Assembly: GCA_040881945.1 (NCBI GenBank)
Contig: JBBECF010000144.1
Span: forward strand, 1 to 17,825
From: JBBECF01 sp040881945
GTDB taxonomy: Bacteria; Pseudomonadota; Alphaproteobacteria; Dongiales; Dongiaceae
DNA: 17,825 nt
Direction: 5' to 3'
Part shown: positions 6,670 to 15,317 of the stretch, one piece after another
Layout of the letters: the number at the start of each line of letters is the position of its first letter
Position numbering within the stretch: position 1 is the first letter of the stretch
Made by a program: the position numbers and the translations under genes
Notes under the pieces: generated by a model
Database searches by the model: none
The model's input: only the letters and a program-made list of their open reading frames with translations
What the model was told of the DNA's origin: nothing

Positions 6670-8033
6670 CCATCGTTTCCTATCGCGTTCCGTTGCCGCG
6701 CGACCGCGCCCTGCGGGCGGGGGGCCTCGCCGTCGGCGTCGCCGACGCCCTGCGCCACCGGGGCGGGCTTTGGTTCGGCTGGAGCGGCGAGGTGACGGAC
6801 CAGACGGTCGACGCACCGCGGCTGGAGCAGAGCCACGACGTCACCTACGCCGCGCTGGACATTGGGCGTGACGACTACCACGGCTTCTACGCCGGCTACG
6901 CCAACAGCACGTTATGGCCGCTGCTCCACTTCCGTCTCGGCCTGCTCGACTTCCGGCGCGAGGACTTCGACGCCTATCGGCGGGTGAACGAGGCCTTTGC
7001 GCGCGCGCTGCTGCCGTTGCTCCGGCCGAGCGACCTGGTCTGGGTCCACGACTATCAACTCATCCCGCTCGGCGCGGCGCTGCGCCGACTCGGCTGCGGC
7101 AACCGCATCGGTTTCTTCCTCCATGTGCCGTGCCCGCCGCCGGCCGTGTTCGCCGCGCTGCCGCAAGCGGAGACGCTGCTGCGGGGACTGACGGCCTACG
7201 ACCTGGTCGGCGTGCAGACCGCGAACGACCTGCAGGCCCTGACCGACTGCCTGCGGGCGTTCTGCGGTCTGGAGACCGACGGCGCCGGCGTCATCCGGAG
7301 CGGCCGTTCCGCGCTGCGGCTGGGGGCGTTTCCGATCGGTATCGACACCGCCGGCTTCGCCGAGCTTGCCGCGCGCGCCGCGGGCGACGCCCAGACGAAT
7401 CGGATGCGGAAATCTCTCGAGGGGCGCGACCTGATCATCGGTGTGGACCGACTGGACTACACGAAGGGGCTGCCCAACAAATTCGAAGCCTACGGCCGGC
7501 TGCTCGCGCGCTTCCCGCAGCATCGCGGCCGCGTGACCTTTCTCCAGATCGCGTCGCGTTCGCGCACTGAGATGGAGCAGTATCGCGCGCTCAAGCGCGA
7601 GCTCGATGGGCTCGTCGGGCGAATCAACGGGACCTATGCGGAGTTCCACTGGGTGCCGCTGCGCTATATCACCCGTCCGATGCCGCGAACGGCGTTGGCG
7701 GGGCTTTATCGCCAGGCCGCGGTCGCGCTGGTCACGCCGCTGCGCGATGGCATGAATATCGTAGCCAAGGAGTATATGGCGGCCCAGGACCCGGACCGTC
7801 CCGGGGTTCTGGTGCTGTCGCGATTCGCGGGCGCGGCGCAGCAGCTCCCCGAGGCGCTGATCGTCAATCCCTACGATCCGGACGAGATGGCCGAGGCGCT
7901 GGACGCCGCCTTGGGCATGGAGCGGGAGCAGCGGCAGTCGCGGTGGCGAGCCGTGTTCGACCGGCTGTCGGTCCACACCGCCGAGGCTTGGTCGGATGAC
8001 TTCCTTGCGCTGCTCGCCGGATCAACATCGTAG
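6657..8033 (+). CDS. otsA: Trehalose-6-phosphate synthase
   Basis: This 458-aa GT20 glycosyltransferase joins glucose from a UDP- or other NDP-glucose donor to glucose 6-phosphate, giving trehalose 6-phosphate for OtsB. It aligns with E. coli OtsA (about 474 aa) at an offset of three residues in its C-terminal half. HDYQLIP is at 131-137 and RLDYTKG at 265-271, giving Arg265 and Lys270, which match the donor-phosphate pair Arg262/Lys267. LRDGMNIVAKE places Asp364 and Glu372 at the equivalents of Asp361/Glu369. The N-terminal SYRVP and the AGGLAVGV loop are present. The TTG start is supported by GGAGG seven bases upstream and makes a 13-bp overlap with the GH15 gene. It ends 25 bp before the convergent DUF1127 gene. 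The catalytic set looks complete. Confidence 0.95.
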   Translation: MARLTIVSYRVPLPRDRALRAGGLAVGVADALRHRGGLWFGWSGEVTDQTVDAPRLEQSHDVTYAALDIGRDDYHGFYAGYANSTLWPLLHFRLGLLDFRREDFDAYRRVNEAFARALLPLLRPSDLVWVHDYQLIPLGAALRRLGCGNRIGFFLHVPCPPPAVFAALPQAETLLRGLTAYDLVGVQTANDLQALTDCLRAFCGLETDGAGVIRSGRSALRLGAFPIGIDTAGFAELAARAAGDAQTNRMRKSLEGRDLIIGVDRLDYTKGLPNKFEAYGRLLARFPQHRGRVTFLQIASRSRTEMEQYRALKRELDGLVGRINGTYAEFHWVPLRYITRPMPRTALAGLYRQAAVALVTPLRDGMNIVAKEYMAAQDPDRPGVLVLSRFAGAAQQLPEALIVNPYDPDEMAEALDAALGMEREQRQSRWRAVFDRLSVHTAEAWSDDFLALLAGSTS

Positions 8034-8058
8034 ATGCGCCGCCGCGCCAGCCGTCCAT

Positions 8059-8439
8059 TCAAGCCGCAAGGTCCGGTCTAAGTTCTGCGATCTCGACCGC
8101 TTCGATCTCGGCCGGGACGGGCGCGCGGTCGGGCACCCGCGAGCGCAGCAGGTCGTCGACCAGTCCGGGAATCTCGGCCCGGCTGACGCCGATGTCCTTG
8201 AGCATGCGGTCGTCGAGGGCCATGAGAGCGTACAGGGCGGTCCGCCGCCGCCGCCAGCGCCGCACGGCGTCCGTGGCCGAGCGGGCGGCGGCCGCGACCG
8301 CCGTTCCGGCGGCGCCGGCCAACCGCGCCAGGCCGTCGATCGCCAGATAGGCCGCCCGGGCCAGCGCCTCCGCCCGCGCCTGATGGACGGCGTCCAGATA
8401 TGTCCCGAGTTCCGCGTTGCCGAGATGCCGGTGCGACAT
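8059..8439 (-). CDS. DUF1127 family protein with an extended N-terminus
   Basis: This is a 126-aa protein. Residues 59-94 match the DUF1127 core: a basic stretch RRWRRRR, then YALMALDDRMLKDIGVSRAEI, in which the LDDRMLKDIGVSR part is diagnostic. Most members are only 40-100 residues and little more than this core. Here about 55 Ala-rich helical residues precede it and about 30 acidic residues follow. Small alphaproteobacterial DUF1127 proteins have been linked to RNA turnover and metabolic regulation, but no function is assigned to this one. The start ATG 8439 is preceded by AAGGAG (8453-8448) at eight-base spacing, better than any upstream codon. It is divergent from the LysR gene across a 142-bp region and convergent with otsA. 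Confidence 0.85.
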   Translation of the reverse strand: MSHRHLGNAELGTYLDAVHQARAEALARAAYLAIDGLARLAGAAGTAVAAAARSATDAVRRWRRRRTALYALMALDDRMLKDIGVSRAEIPGLVDDLLRSRVPDRAPVPAEIEAVEIAELRPDLAA

Positions 8440-8483
8440 GGTTGTTGCTCCTTCCCTCAACTGAATTGCATTATCTCTCTTGC

Positions 8484-8500
8484 CGATGCCTTCGGCATCG
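8484..8500. other. Perfect 7-bp inverted repeat in the DUF1127/LysR intergenic region
   Basis: CGATGCC and GGCATCG flank a TTC loop. The element lies between the two divergent starts, nearer to the DUF1127 gene (about 45 bp before its start). No T-run follows on either strand. It could be a leader hairpin of either transcript or an operator. Confidence 0.4.
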
Positions 8501-8561
8501 CGTATCTGAGCATCTACGCGCTTTATTCGGCTCCGACAAACGACGATTCGTCATGCATAGA

Positions 8562-8576
8562 ATTAGGAAAACTAAT
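8562..8576 (+). promoter_or_regulatory. Probable operator of the GcvA-like regulator (ATTAG-N5-CTAAT)
   Basis: ATTAG GAAAA CTAAT is a perfect dyad that satisfies the LysR-type T-N11-A rule (T8563, A8575). CTAAT is the core known for E. coli GcvA sites, and the downstream gene encodes a close GcvA relative. The site ends five bases before the ATG at 8582 and replaces a normal Shine-Dalgarno sequence, so bound protein would block transcription or the start region. A short dyad, GACGA-T-TCGTC, lies at 8542-8552. Confidence 0.55.
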
Positions 8577-8581
8577 CCGAA

Positions 8582-9645
8582 ATGAGCCGTCGCCTGCCGC
8601 CGCTGAACGCGCTGCGCGCCTTCGAGGCGGCGGCCCGGCATCTGAGCTTCGCCAAGGCCGCGGCCGAGCTGCACGTCACCCCGGCGGCGGTCAGCCACCA
8701 GGTCAAGGCGCTCGAGGAGCAGCTCGGCGTGATGCTGTTCCGGCGGCTGAACAAGGCGGTGCTGCTGACCGACGCCGGCCAGCGCGCCTTGCCGGGCATG
8801 CGCGAGGCCTTCGACCGCCTGGCCGAGACCGTCGAACGGGTGCGGGCGCGGCGCGACGACGATCGGCTGACCGTCAGCGTCGCCCCGTCCTTCGGCGCCA
8901 AGTGGCTGGTGCCGCGCCTCGACCGCTTCCGCGCCGCGCATCCGGAGATCGAGATCCGCATCGACGGCGCGACCCAGCTCGTCGATTTCGCGCGCGAGGA
9001 CGTGGATATCGCGATCCGCTACGGTCCCGGCCGCTATCCGGGCCTGCGCGCCGACCGGCTGTTGCAGGACGAGGTGTCCCCGGTGTGCAGCCCGCGCCTG
9101 TGCGCCGGCCCGCCGCCGCTGCGCGTGCCCGGCGACCTGCGCCGGCACACGCTGTTGCACGTCGATTGGGCGATGCGCGACCCGACCTGGCCGGACTGGC
9201 GCATGTGGCTGCTGGCCGCGGGTTTGCGCGACGTCGATTCGACGCGCGGGCCGAAGTTCAACCAGTCGACCCTGGCGATNNNNNNNNNNNNNNNNNNNNN
9301 NNNNNNNNNNNNNNNNNNNNNNNNNNNNNNNNNNNNNNNNNNNNNNNNNNNNNNNNNNNNNNNNNNNNNNNNNNNNNNNTGCGCGACGTCGATTCGACGC
9401 GCGGGCCGAAGTTCAACCAGTCGACCCTGGCGATCGAGGCGGCGATCGAGGGCCAGGGCGTGGCGCTCGGCGAGCGCGTTCTGGTCGCCGGCGACCTCGC
9501 CGCCGGGCGCCTGGTGCGGCCCTTCGAGCTGAGCGTGCCGGCGAGCTTCGCCTATTACGTGGTCGCGCCCGAGGCCGCGGCGGACCGCCCCAAGGTGGCC
9601 GCCTTCCGCGACTGGGCCCTGACCGAGGCGGCGCGCGGGCAATAA
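8582..9645 (+). CDS. GcvA-like LysR-family transcriptional regulator (interrupted by a false assembly gap)
   Basis: The N-terminus MSRRLPPLNALRAFEAAARH is very close to E. coli GcvA. The winged helix-turn-helix spans about residues 8-60, with SFAKAAAELHVTPAAVSHQV as its core. The effector domain follows with SVAPSFGAKWLVPRLDRF and VCSPRLC. After residue 232 the sequence enters 100 Ns (9280-9379). The 55 bp before the gap (9225-9279) recur exactly after it (9380-9434). Read as given, the span is not a multiple of three and the frame is lost. Removing the Ns and one copy joins the halves in frame (...NQSTLAIEAAIEGQGVALG...) and gives a 302-aa protein, the normal family length. I therefore regard the gene as intact. 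It lies just upstream of the opp operon in the same direction, but its targets are unknown. No good ribosome binding site is seen, so the transcript may be leaderless. Confidence 0.88.
9225..9434 (+). repeat. 55-bp exact direct repeat flanking the gap (assembly artefact)
   Basis: Copies at 9225-9279 and 9380-9434 are identical over all 55 bases and abut the run of Ns on both sides. This is the pattern left when two contigs that overlap by one assembly k-mer are scaffolded without being merged. It is not a biological duplication, because collapsing it restores the gene. Confidence 0.85.
9280..9379. other. Run of exactly 100 Ns (scaffold gap placeholder)
   Basis: One hundred Ns is a conventional placeholder for a gap of unknown size. 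Here the flanks overlap by 55 bp, so the true gap is probably zero and the real window is about 155 bp shorter. No sequence is missing if that is right. Confidence 0.9.
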
Positions 9646-9680
9646 AAGCGTTGCTGCGGCCCGGCCTTTCTACCACTATT

Positions 9681-9746
9681 CCGATCAATATCGGGTCGAT
9701 GCCGACCGCGCCGGCGCATTCGCGAGGGTACGCCGCGAAACGGCGT
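9681..9746 (+). other. Two small hairpins in the oppA leader region
   Basis: CCGAT-CAAT-ATCGG (9681-9694) and ACGCCG-CGAAA-CGGCGT (9730-9746) are perfect short inverted repeats in the 133 bp between the LysR stop and oppA. The second ends 20 bp before the oppA Shine-Dalgarno. Either could be part of a leader or the end of the LysR transcript. Neither is followed by a T-run. No clear promoter was recognised here. Confidence 0.35.
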
Positions 9747-9778
9747 CACAACGAAATGTTCTGCAAGGGAGGATTCCT

Positions 9779-11374
9779 ATGATCAAGGCGCTTCAGCGTC
9801 TTCCGGCGGTCGCGCTCGCCTTGGCGCTCGCGCTCGGCGCGACCGCGGCGCAGGCGGAGCAGGTGCTGCACCGCGGCAACGGAGCCGAGCCCGAAACGCT
9901 CGACCCGCACAAGTCCACCGGCGTCACCGAGAACGTCATCGAGAACGATCTCTACGAAGGGCTGGTCAGCCTGTCGGCCGACGGCAAGCAGATTCCCGGC
10001 GCCGCCGAGAGCTGGGACATCAGCGACGACGGCACGGTTTATACCTTCCACCTGCGGGCCGACGGCAAGTGGTCGAACGGCGATCCGGTGACCGCCGAGG
10101 ACTTCGTCTATTCGTTCCGCCGCGCGGTCGATCCCGCGACGGCGTCGGAATATGCGCCGATCCTCGCCCCGATCAAGAACGCCACGGCCATCGTCGCGGG
10201 CGAGATCAAGGAACTGAGCCAGCTCGGGGTCGATGCGCCCGACGCGCGCACCTTCCGGCTCTCGCTCAACGCGCCGACCCCCTACATCCTCGGCGTGCTG
10301 ACCCACAACATCTCGTTCCCGGTCCACCGGGCGACGGTCGAGAAGCACGGCGCCGAGTGGACGCGGCCCGGCAACCAGGTCGGCAACGGCGCCTTCATGA
10401 TGGCCGATTGGGTGCCGCAGTCGCAGATCGCGGTGGTCAAGAATCCGCATTTCCGCGACGCCGCCAATGTCAAGCTCGACAAGATCGTCTATTACCCGAC
10501 CGAGGACACCGCCGAGGAACTGAAGCGTTTCCGCGCCGGCGAGCTGCACATCACCTATGACCTTCCCTCGGACCAGATCAAATGGGCCGAGGCGAACATG
10601 CCGAACGAATTCCGCAACACGCCCTATTTCGGCACCTACTATTACGTCGTCAACCTGACCAAGGAGCCGCTGGGCGGCAACGTCAAGCTGCGCCAGGCGT
10701 TGGCGCTGGCGGTCGACCGCGAGATCCTGACCGAGAAGATCACCCAGGGCGGCGAGTTGCCGGCCTATGCCTGGGTGCCGCCGGGTGTGCCCGGCTACAC
10801 GCAACAGGCGACCTTCTTCAAGGACATGAAGCAGGCCGAACGCAACAAGATGGCCAAGCAGCTCTATGCGGAGGCCGGCTACGGGCCCGGCAACCCGCTC
10901 AAGGTCGAGCTGCTGCACAACACCAGCGAGAACCACCGCAAGATCGCGATCGCGATCGCCAGCATGTGGAAGAAGACGCTCGGCGCCGACATGACGCTGA
11001 CCAACAAGGAATGGAGCGTCTATCTGGAAAGCCGCGGCCAGAAGGATTATCAAGTCGCGCGCGCCGGCTGGATCGGCGACTACGTCGATCCCCTGAACTT
11101 CCTCGAGCTGTTCCTGTCGAACGCCGGCGAGCGCAACGACGCCGGCTACAACAACCCGAAGTTCGACTCGCTGCTGGCCGAGGCCGCGAAACCCGGCAAC
11201 GCCGCCAACCGTTTGCAGCTCCTGGCCGAAGCCGAGAAGGTGTTCCTCGACGACCTGCCGCTGATTCCGATCTATCACTACACCTCGCAGCACATGATCA
11301 GCCCGCAGGTCGCCGGCTGGGAGTTCAACGTGCTCGACATCCATCTGGGCCGCTATCTGTCGCTCAAGAGCTAG
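9779..11374 (+). CDS. oppA: Periplasmic oligopeptide-binding protein of the Opp ABC importer
   Basis: This 531-aa solute-binding protein (SBP_bac_5 family) captures peptides in the periplasm for the OppBC channel. Residues 1-26 form a Sec signal peptide: basic MIKALQR, an Ala/Leu core, and an AQA cleavage site before Glu27. There is no lipobox cysteine. Family landmarks include GAEPETLDPH (35-44), the segment KWSNGDPVTAEDFVYSFRRA (97-116) and the C-terminal LPLIPIYHYTS region. The length and order of motifs match E. coli OppA/MppA, so the ligand may be general oligopeptides or murein peptides. GGGAGG (9767-9772) sits six bases before the ATG, a strong ribosome binding site suited to a highly expressed binding protein. 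It is first in the operon, and a stable hairpin follows its stop codon. Confidence 0.94.
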   Translation: MIKALQRLPAVALALALALGATAAQAEQVLHRGNGAEPETLDPHKSTGVTENVIENDLYEGLVSLSADGKQIPGAAESWDISDDGTVYTFHLRADGKWSNGDPVTAEDFVYSFRRAVDPATASEYAPILAPIKNATAIVAGEIKELSQLGVDAPDARTFRLSLNAPTPYILGVLTHNISFPVHRATVEKHGAEWTRPGNQVGNGAFMMADWVPQSQIAVVKNPHFRDAANVKLDKIVYYPTEDTAEELKRFRAGELHITYDLPSDQIKWAEANMPNEFRNTPYFGTYYYVVNLTKEPLGGNVKLRQALALAVDREILTEKITQGGELPAYAWVPPGVPGYTQQATFFKDMKQAERNKMAKQLYAEAGYGPGNPLKVELLHNTSENHRKIAIAIASMWKKTLGADMTLTNKEWSVYLESRGQKDYQVARAGWIGDYVDPLNFLELFLSNAGERNDAGYNNPKFDSLLAEAAKPGNAANRLQLLAEAEKVFLDDLPLIPIYHYTSQHMISPQVAGWEFNVLDIHLGRYLSLKS

Positions 11375-11391
11375 CCCGGAACCGTGACGAA

Positions 11392-11420
11392 GGACGGCCC
11401 GCCGCAACGGCGGGCCGTCC
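11392..11420 (+). other. Strong intra-operon hairpin between oppA and oppB
   Basis: Thirteen bases (11392-11404) pair perfectly with 11408-11420 around a CAA loop, almost all G-C. It begins 17 bp after the oppA stop and ends 27 bp before the oppB start. No T-run follows. In transport operons such stems commonly protect the binding-protein mRNA from 3' decay and reduce read-through, giving more OppA than permease. That is the likely role here. Confidence 0.75.
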
Positions 11421-11447
11421 CGATCCGGACGCAGGGAAACAAGAGCG

Positions 11448-12368
11448 GTGCTCCGTTACGCGGTGAAGAGGCTGCTCGGCACCGTGCCGACGCTCCTGGT
11501 CATCATCACCGTCGCCTTCTTCATGATGCGGCTCGCGCCGGGCGGGCCGTTCGACAAGGAACGAAGGCTGCCACCCGAGGTCGAGGCCAATCTGATGAAG
11601 GCCTACCACCTCGACGAGCCGCTGGTGCAGCAGTACCTGCGCTATCTCGGCAACATCCTGCGCGGCGATTTCGGGCCGTCGTTCCAGTACAAGGACTTCT
11701 CGGTCAACGAGCTGATCTGGGGCGGCTTTCCGACTTCGCTCTATCTCGGCGGCGTGGCAATCCTGATCGCGACGGTCCTCGGCGTCGTCTCCGGCACCGT
11801 GGCCGCGCTGCGCCAGAACACAGGCACCGACTATTCGGTCATGGCCGGGGCGATGACCGGCATCGCGATCCCGAATTTCGTGATGGCGCCGGTGCTCACG
11901 CTCGTCTTCGGGCTGTGGCTGCGCTGGCTGCCGGTCGGCGGCTGGGGCAGCGCGTGGACCCAGGCGATCCTGCCGATCGTCGCCCTGTGCCTGCCGCAGG
12001 TCGCGGCGATCGCGCGGCTGACCCGCGGCAGCATGATCGAGGTGCTGCGCTCGAACTACGTGCGCACGGCCCGCGCCAAGGGCCTGCCCGAACGCATCAC
12101 CATCCTGCGCCACGCCCTCAAGGCGGCGATGCTGCCGGTCGTCTCCTATCTCGGGCCGGCGGTCGCCGGCATCATCACCGGGTCGGTGGTGATCGAGCAG
12201 ATCTTCGGAATTCCCGGGATCGGGCGGTATTTCGTCCAGGCCGCCCTCAACCGCGACTACACGCTGGTGATGGGGATCGTGATCTTCTACGGCGTGCTCA
12301 TCATCCTGTTCAACCTAGCGGTCGACCTGATCTACAGCCTGCTCGACCCCAAGGTCCGCTATGACTGA
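11448..12368 (+). CDS. oppB: Oligopeptide ABC transporter permease OppB
   Basis: This is a 306-aa inner-membrane permease, the same length as E. coli OppB and recognisably similar throughout (for example LAPGGPF, LPPEVEAN, DFGPSFQYKD, ALNRDYTLVM). Six membrane segments are expected at about 9-30, 97-121, 131-158, 171-190, 228-250 and 272-296. The cytoplasmic EAA-type loop YVRTARAKGLPERI (204-217) docks with the ATPases. GTG at 11448 is the start, with AGGGA (11433-11437) ten bases upstream. The gene ends 8 bp inside oppC. With OppC it forms the peptide channel. Confidence 0.95.
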   Translation: MLRYAVKRLLGTVPTLLVIITVAFFMMRLAPGGPFDKERRLPPEVEANLMKAYHLDEPLVQQYLRYLGNILRGDFGPSFQYKDFSVNELIWGGFPTSLYLGGVAILIATVLGVVSGTVAALRQNTGTDYSVMAGAMTGIAIPNFVMAPVLTLVFGLWLRWLPVGGWGSAWTQAILPIVALCLPQVAAIARLTRGSMIEVLRSNYVRTARAKGLPERITILRHALKAAMLPVVSYLGPAVAGIITGSVVIEQIFGIPGIGRYFVQAALNRDYTLVMGIVIFYGVLIILFNLAVDLIYSLLDPKVRYD

Positions 12369-13222
12369 GATCGCGGTCACCGCCGGCGCCGAGGAATTCA
12401 AGGGGCGCAGCCTGTGGGCCGACGCCGGGCGCCGGCTGCGCGGGAACCGCGCCGCCGTCGGCGGCGCGATCCTGCTCGCCGGCATCGCGCTGGCCGCGGC
12501 GTTCGCGCCGTACTTGAGCCCGCACCCCTACGACGAGGTCTATTGGGACCTGATCTCGGCGCCGCCGGACGTCATGAGCGCGCATTTCTTCGGCACCGAC
12601 CAGAACGGCCGCGACCTGTTCGTGCGCACCCTCTACGGCGGCCGTACCTCGCTGACCATCGGCATCCTCGCCACCCTGGTCAGCCTGGCCATCGGCGTCG
12701 CCTGGGGTGCCGCGGCCGGCTTCCTCGGCGGGCGCGTCGACGCCGTGCTGATGCGGACCGTCGACGTGCTCTACGCGCTGCCGTTCCTGTTCTTCGTGAT
12801 CCTGCTCACCGTCGTGTTCGGCCGCAACATCCTGCTCATCTATGTCGGCGTCGGCGCCGTCTCCTGGCTCGACATGGCGCGCATCGTGCGCGGCCAGGCG
12901 ATCAGCCTCAAGCGCAAGGAGTTCGTCGAGGCGGCGGTCGCCGGCGGCGTCTCGGCCTTCAACATCGTGCGCCGCCACATCATCCCCAACACGCTCGGGC
13001 CGGTGGTCGTCTACATCACGCTGACCGTCCCGCATGTCATCCTGACCGAATCCTTCATCAGCTTCCTCGGCCTCGGCGTGCAGGAGCCGGACACGAGCTG
13101 GGGCGTGCTGATCAGCGAGGGCGCGCGCTCGATGGAAACCGCCTGGTGGGCGCTGGTGTTCCCCGCCGTCTTCCTCGCCGCGACGCTGTTCTGCTTCAAC
13201 TTCATCGGTGACGGGCTGCGCG

Positions 13223-13248
<26 letters not shown>
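12361..13248 (+). CDS. oppC: Oligopeptide ABC transporter permease OppC
   Basis: This 295-aa second permease subunit pairs with OppB; the E. coli protein is 302 aa. It has the OppC-type N-terminal cytoplasmic stretch, a first membrane helix at about 32-51, then the periplasmic GTDQNGRDL motif (78-86) that is diagnostic of OppC/DppC. Five further helices follow. The EAA loop is EAAVAGGVSAFNIV (190-203), and SFISFLGLGVQEPDTSWG follows at about 231-248. ATG 12361 overlaps the oppB stop by 8 bp, and the 3' end overlaps oppD by 26 bp, so the permease and ATPase genes are probably translationally coupled. Confidence 0.95.
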
Positions 13249-14217
<969 letters not shown>

Positions 14218-14239
<22 letters not shown>

Positions 14240-15222
14240 CCGGGGCGCCGCTGCTGTCGGTCCAGGACCTCAGCGTCCATTTCCGGATCGGCGGCGGCCT
14301 CTTCACGCGGCGCGAGCCGGTGCTGCTCAAGGCCGTCGACAGGGTCAGCTTCGAGCTGCGGCCCGGCGAGACGCTGGGGCTGGTCGGCGAATCGGGCTGC
14401 GGCAAATCGACGCTCGGCCGCGCCGTCCTGCGCCTGCTCGACGCGGCCACGGGGCGCGTCGTCTGGCTCGGCCAGGACCTCCGGCACCTGCCGGCCGCCG
14501 AGCTGCGCCGCCGCCGGCGCGAGATGCAGATCGTCTTCCAGGACCCGCTCGCCGCGCTCAATCCGCGCATGACGGCGGGCGAGATCATCGCCGAGCCGTT
14601 GCGCACCTTCCAGCCCGGCCTGCACGCGGACGAGGTCCGGGCCAAGGTCAAGGACACGATGGCCAAGGTCGGGCTCCTGCCGCAACAGATCAACCGCTAT
14701 CCGCACGAGTTCTCGGGCGGCCAGTGCCAGCGCATCGGCATCGCCCGGGCGATGGTCAACGAGCCGAAGCTGATCGTCTGCGACGAGCCGGTCAGCGCCC
14801 TCGACGTCTCGATCCAGGCGCAGATCGTCAACCTGCTCATGGATTTGCAGCGCGATACGGGCATGGCGCTGATTTTCATCTCGCACAACCTCAGCGTCGT
14901 GCGCCACATCAGCCACCGCATCATGGTCTTGTATCTCGGCCGCGTCGTCGAGCTGGCCGACCGCGACCGCCTCTACCGCAACCCGCGCCACCCCTACACC
15001 CAGGCGCTGATCTCGGCCGTTCCGATCCCGGACCCCGAGCTCGAGCGGCGCAAGGTCCGCGTACGGCTGACCGGCGATTTGCCCTCGCCGCTCGACCCGC
15101 CCTCGGGCTGCGCCTTCCGCACCCGCTGCCCGAAGGCGAGCGAGCTGTGCGCCCGCGTCACGCCGGGCCTGCTGCCGATCGAGCCGGCGCACGAGGTGGC
15201 GTGTCATCATTGGGATAGGTGA
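14218..15222 (+). CDS. oppF: Oligopeptide ABC transporter ATP-binding protein OppF
   Basis: This 334-aa partner ATPase of OppD has the same length as E. coli OppF. Walker A is GESGCGKST (57-65), the Q-loop starts at Gln108, and the signature is FSGGQCQR (165-172). Walker B has Asp189/Glu190 in IVCDEPVSALD, and the switch His is in FISHNLSVV. The C-terminal extension carries SAVPIPDPELERRK and LPSPLDPPSGCAFRTRC, both typical of OppF. ATG 14218 has GGGAG nine bases upstream and overlaps oppD by 22 bp. The TGA stop (15220-15222) is itself the first three bases of the heptamer array that follows, so the repeat abuts the end of the operon. Confidence 0.94.
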
Positions 15223-15307
15223 GTCGTCAGTCGTCAGTTATCAGTCATCGGTTAACAGCGACCTGTGACTGACAACTGACAACTGATGACTGACGACTGA
15301 TAATTGA
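15220..15307. repeat. Facing arrays of a degenerate 7-bp repeat (TCAGTYR)
   Basis: Five heptamers run forward from 15220 to 15254: TGAGTCG, TCAGTCG, TCAGTTA, TCAGTCA, TCGGTTA. After an 11-bp spacer (15255-15265), six run in reverse complement from 15266 to 15307: TGACTGA, CAACTGA, CAACTGA, TGACTGA, CGACTGA, TAATTGA. The first and last units of the whole element, plus TCGGTTA, each carry one mismatch to the consensus. The two arrays can pair over about 35 bp with several mismatches. The element fills the space between the convergent oppF and gapR genes. It is far less GC-rich than the surroundings. No open frame is supported in it. Confidence 0.85.
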
Positions 15308-15317
15308 CGGCCGCCGC

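Noticed and set aside
3931..6816. A 961-codon minus-strand open frame across otsB and the GH15 gene
   Set aside because: Low-complexity shadow of two recognised plus-strand genes with intact catalytic motifs; no ribosome binding site or family match.
9225..9434. Real tandem duplication or frameshifted pseudogene in the LysR gene
   Set aside because: The exact 55-bp copies abut exactly 100 Ns, and merging them restores a full-length family member. An assembly artefact explains everything.
9646..9778. GcvA-type operator controlling oppA
   Set aside because: No ATTAG/CTAAT half-site or T-N11-A dyad of the type found at 8562-8576 is visible in the oppA upstream region.
15220..15307. CRISPR array
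   Set aside because: The units are 7 bp with no spacers between them, and the two halves face each other. No cas gene is present.
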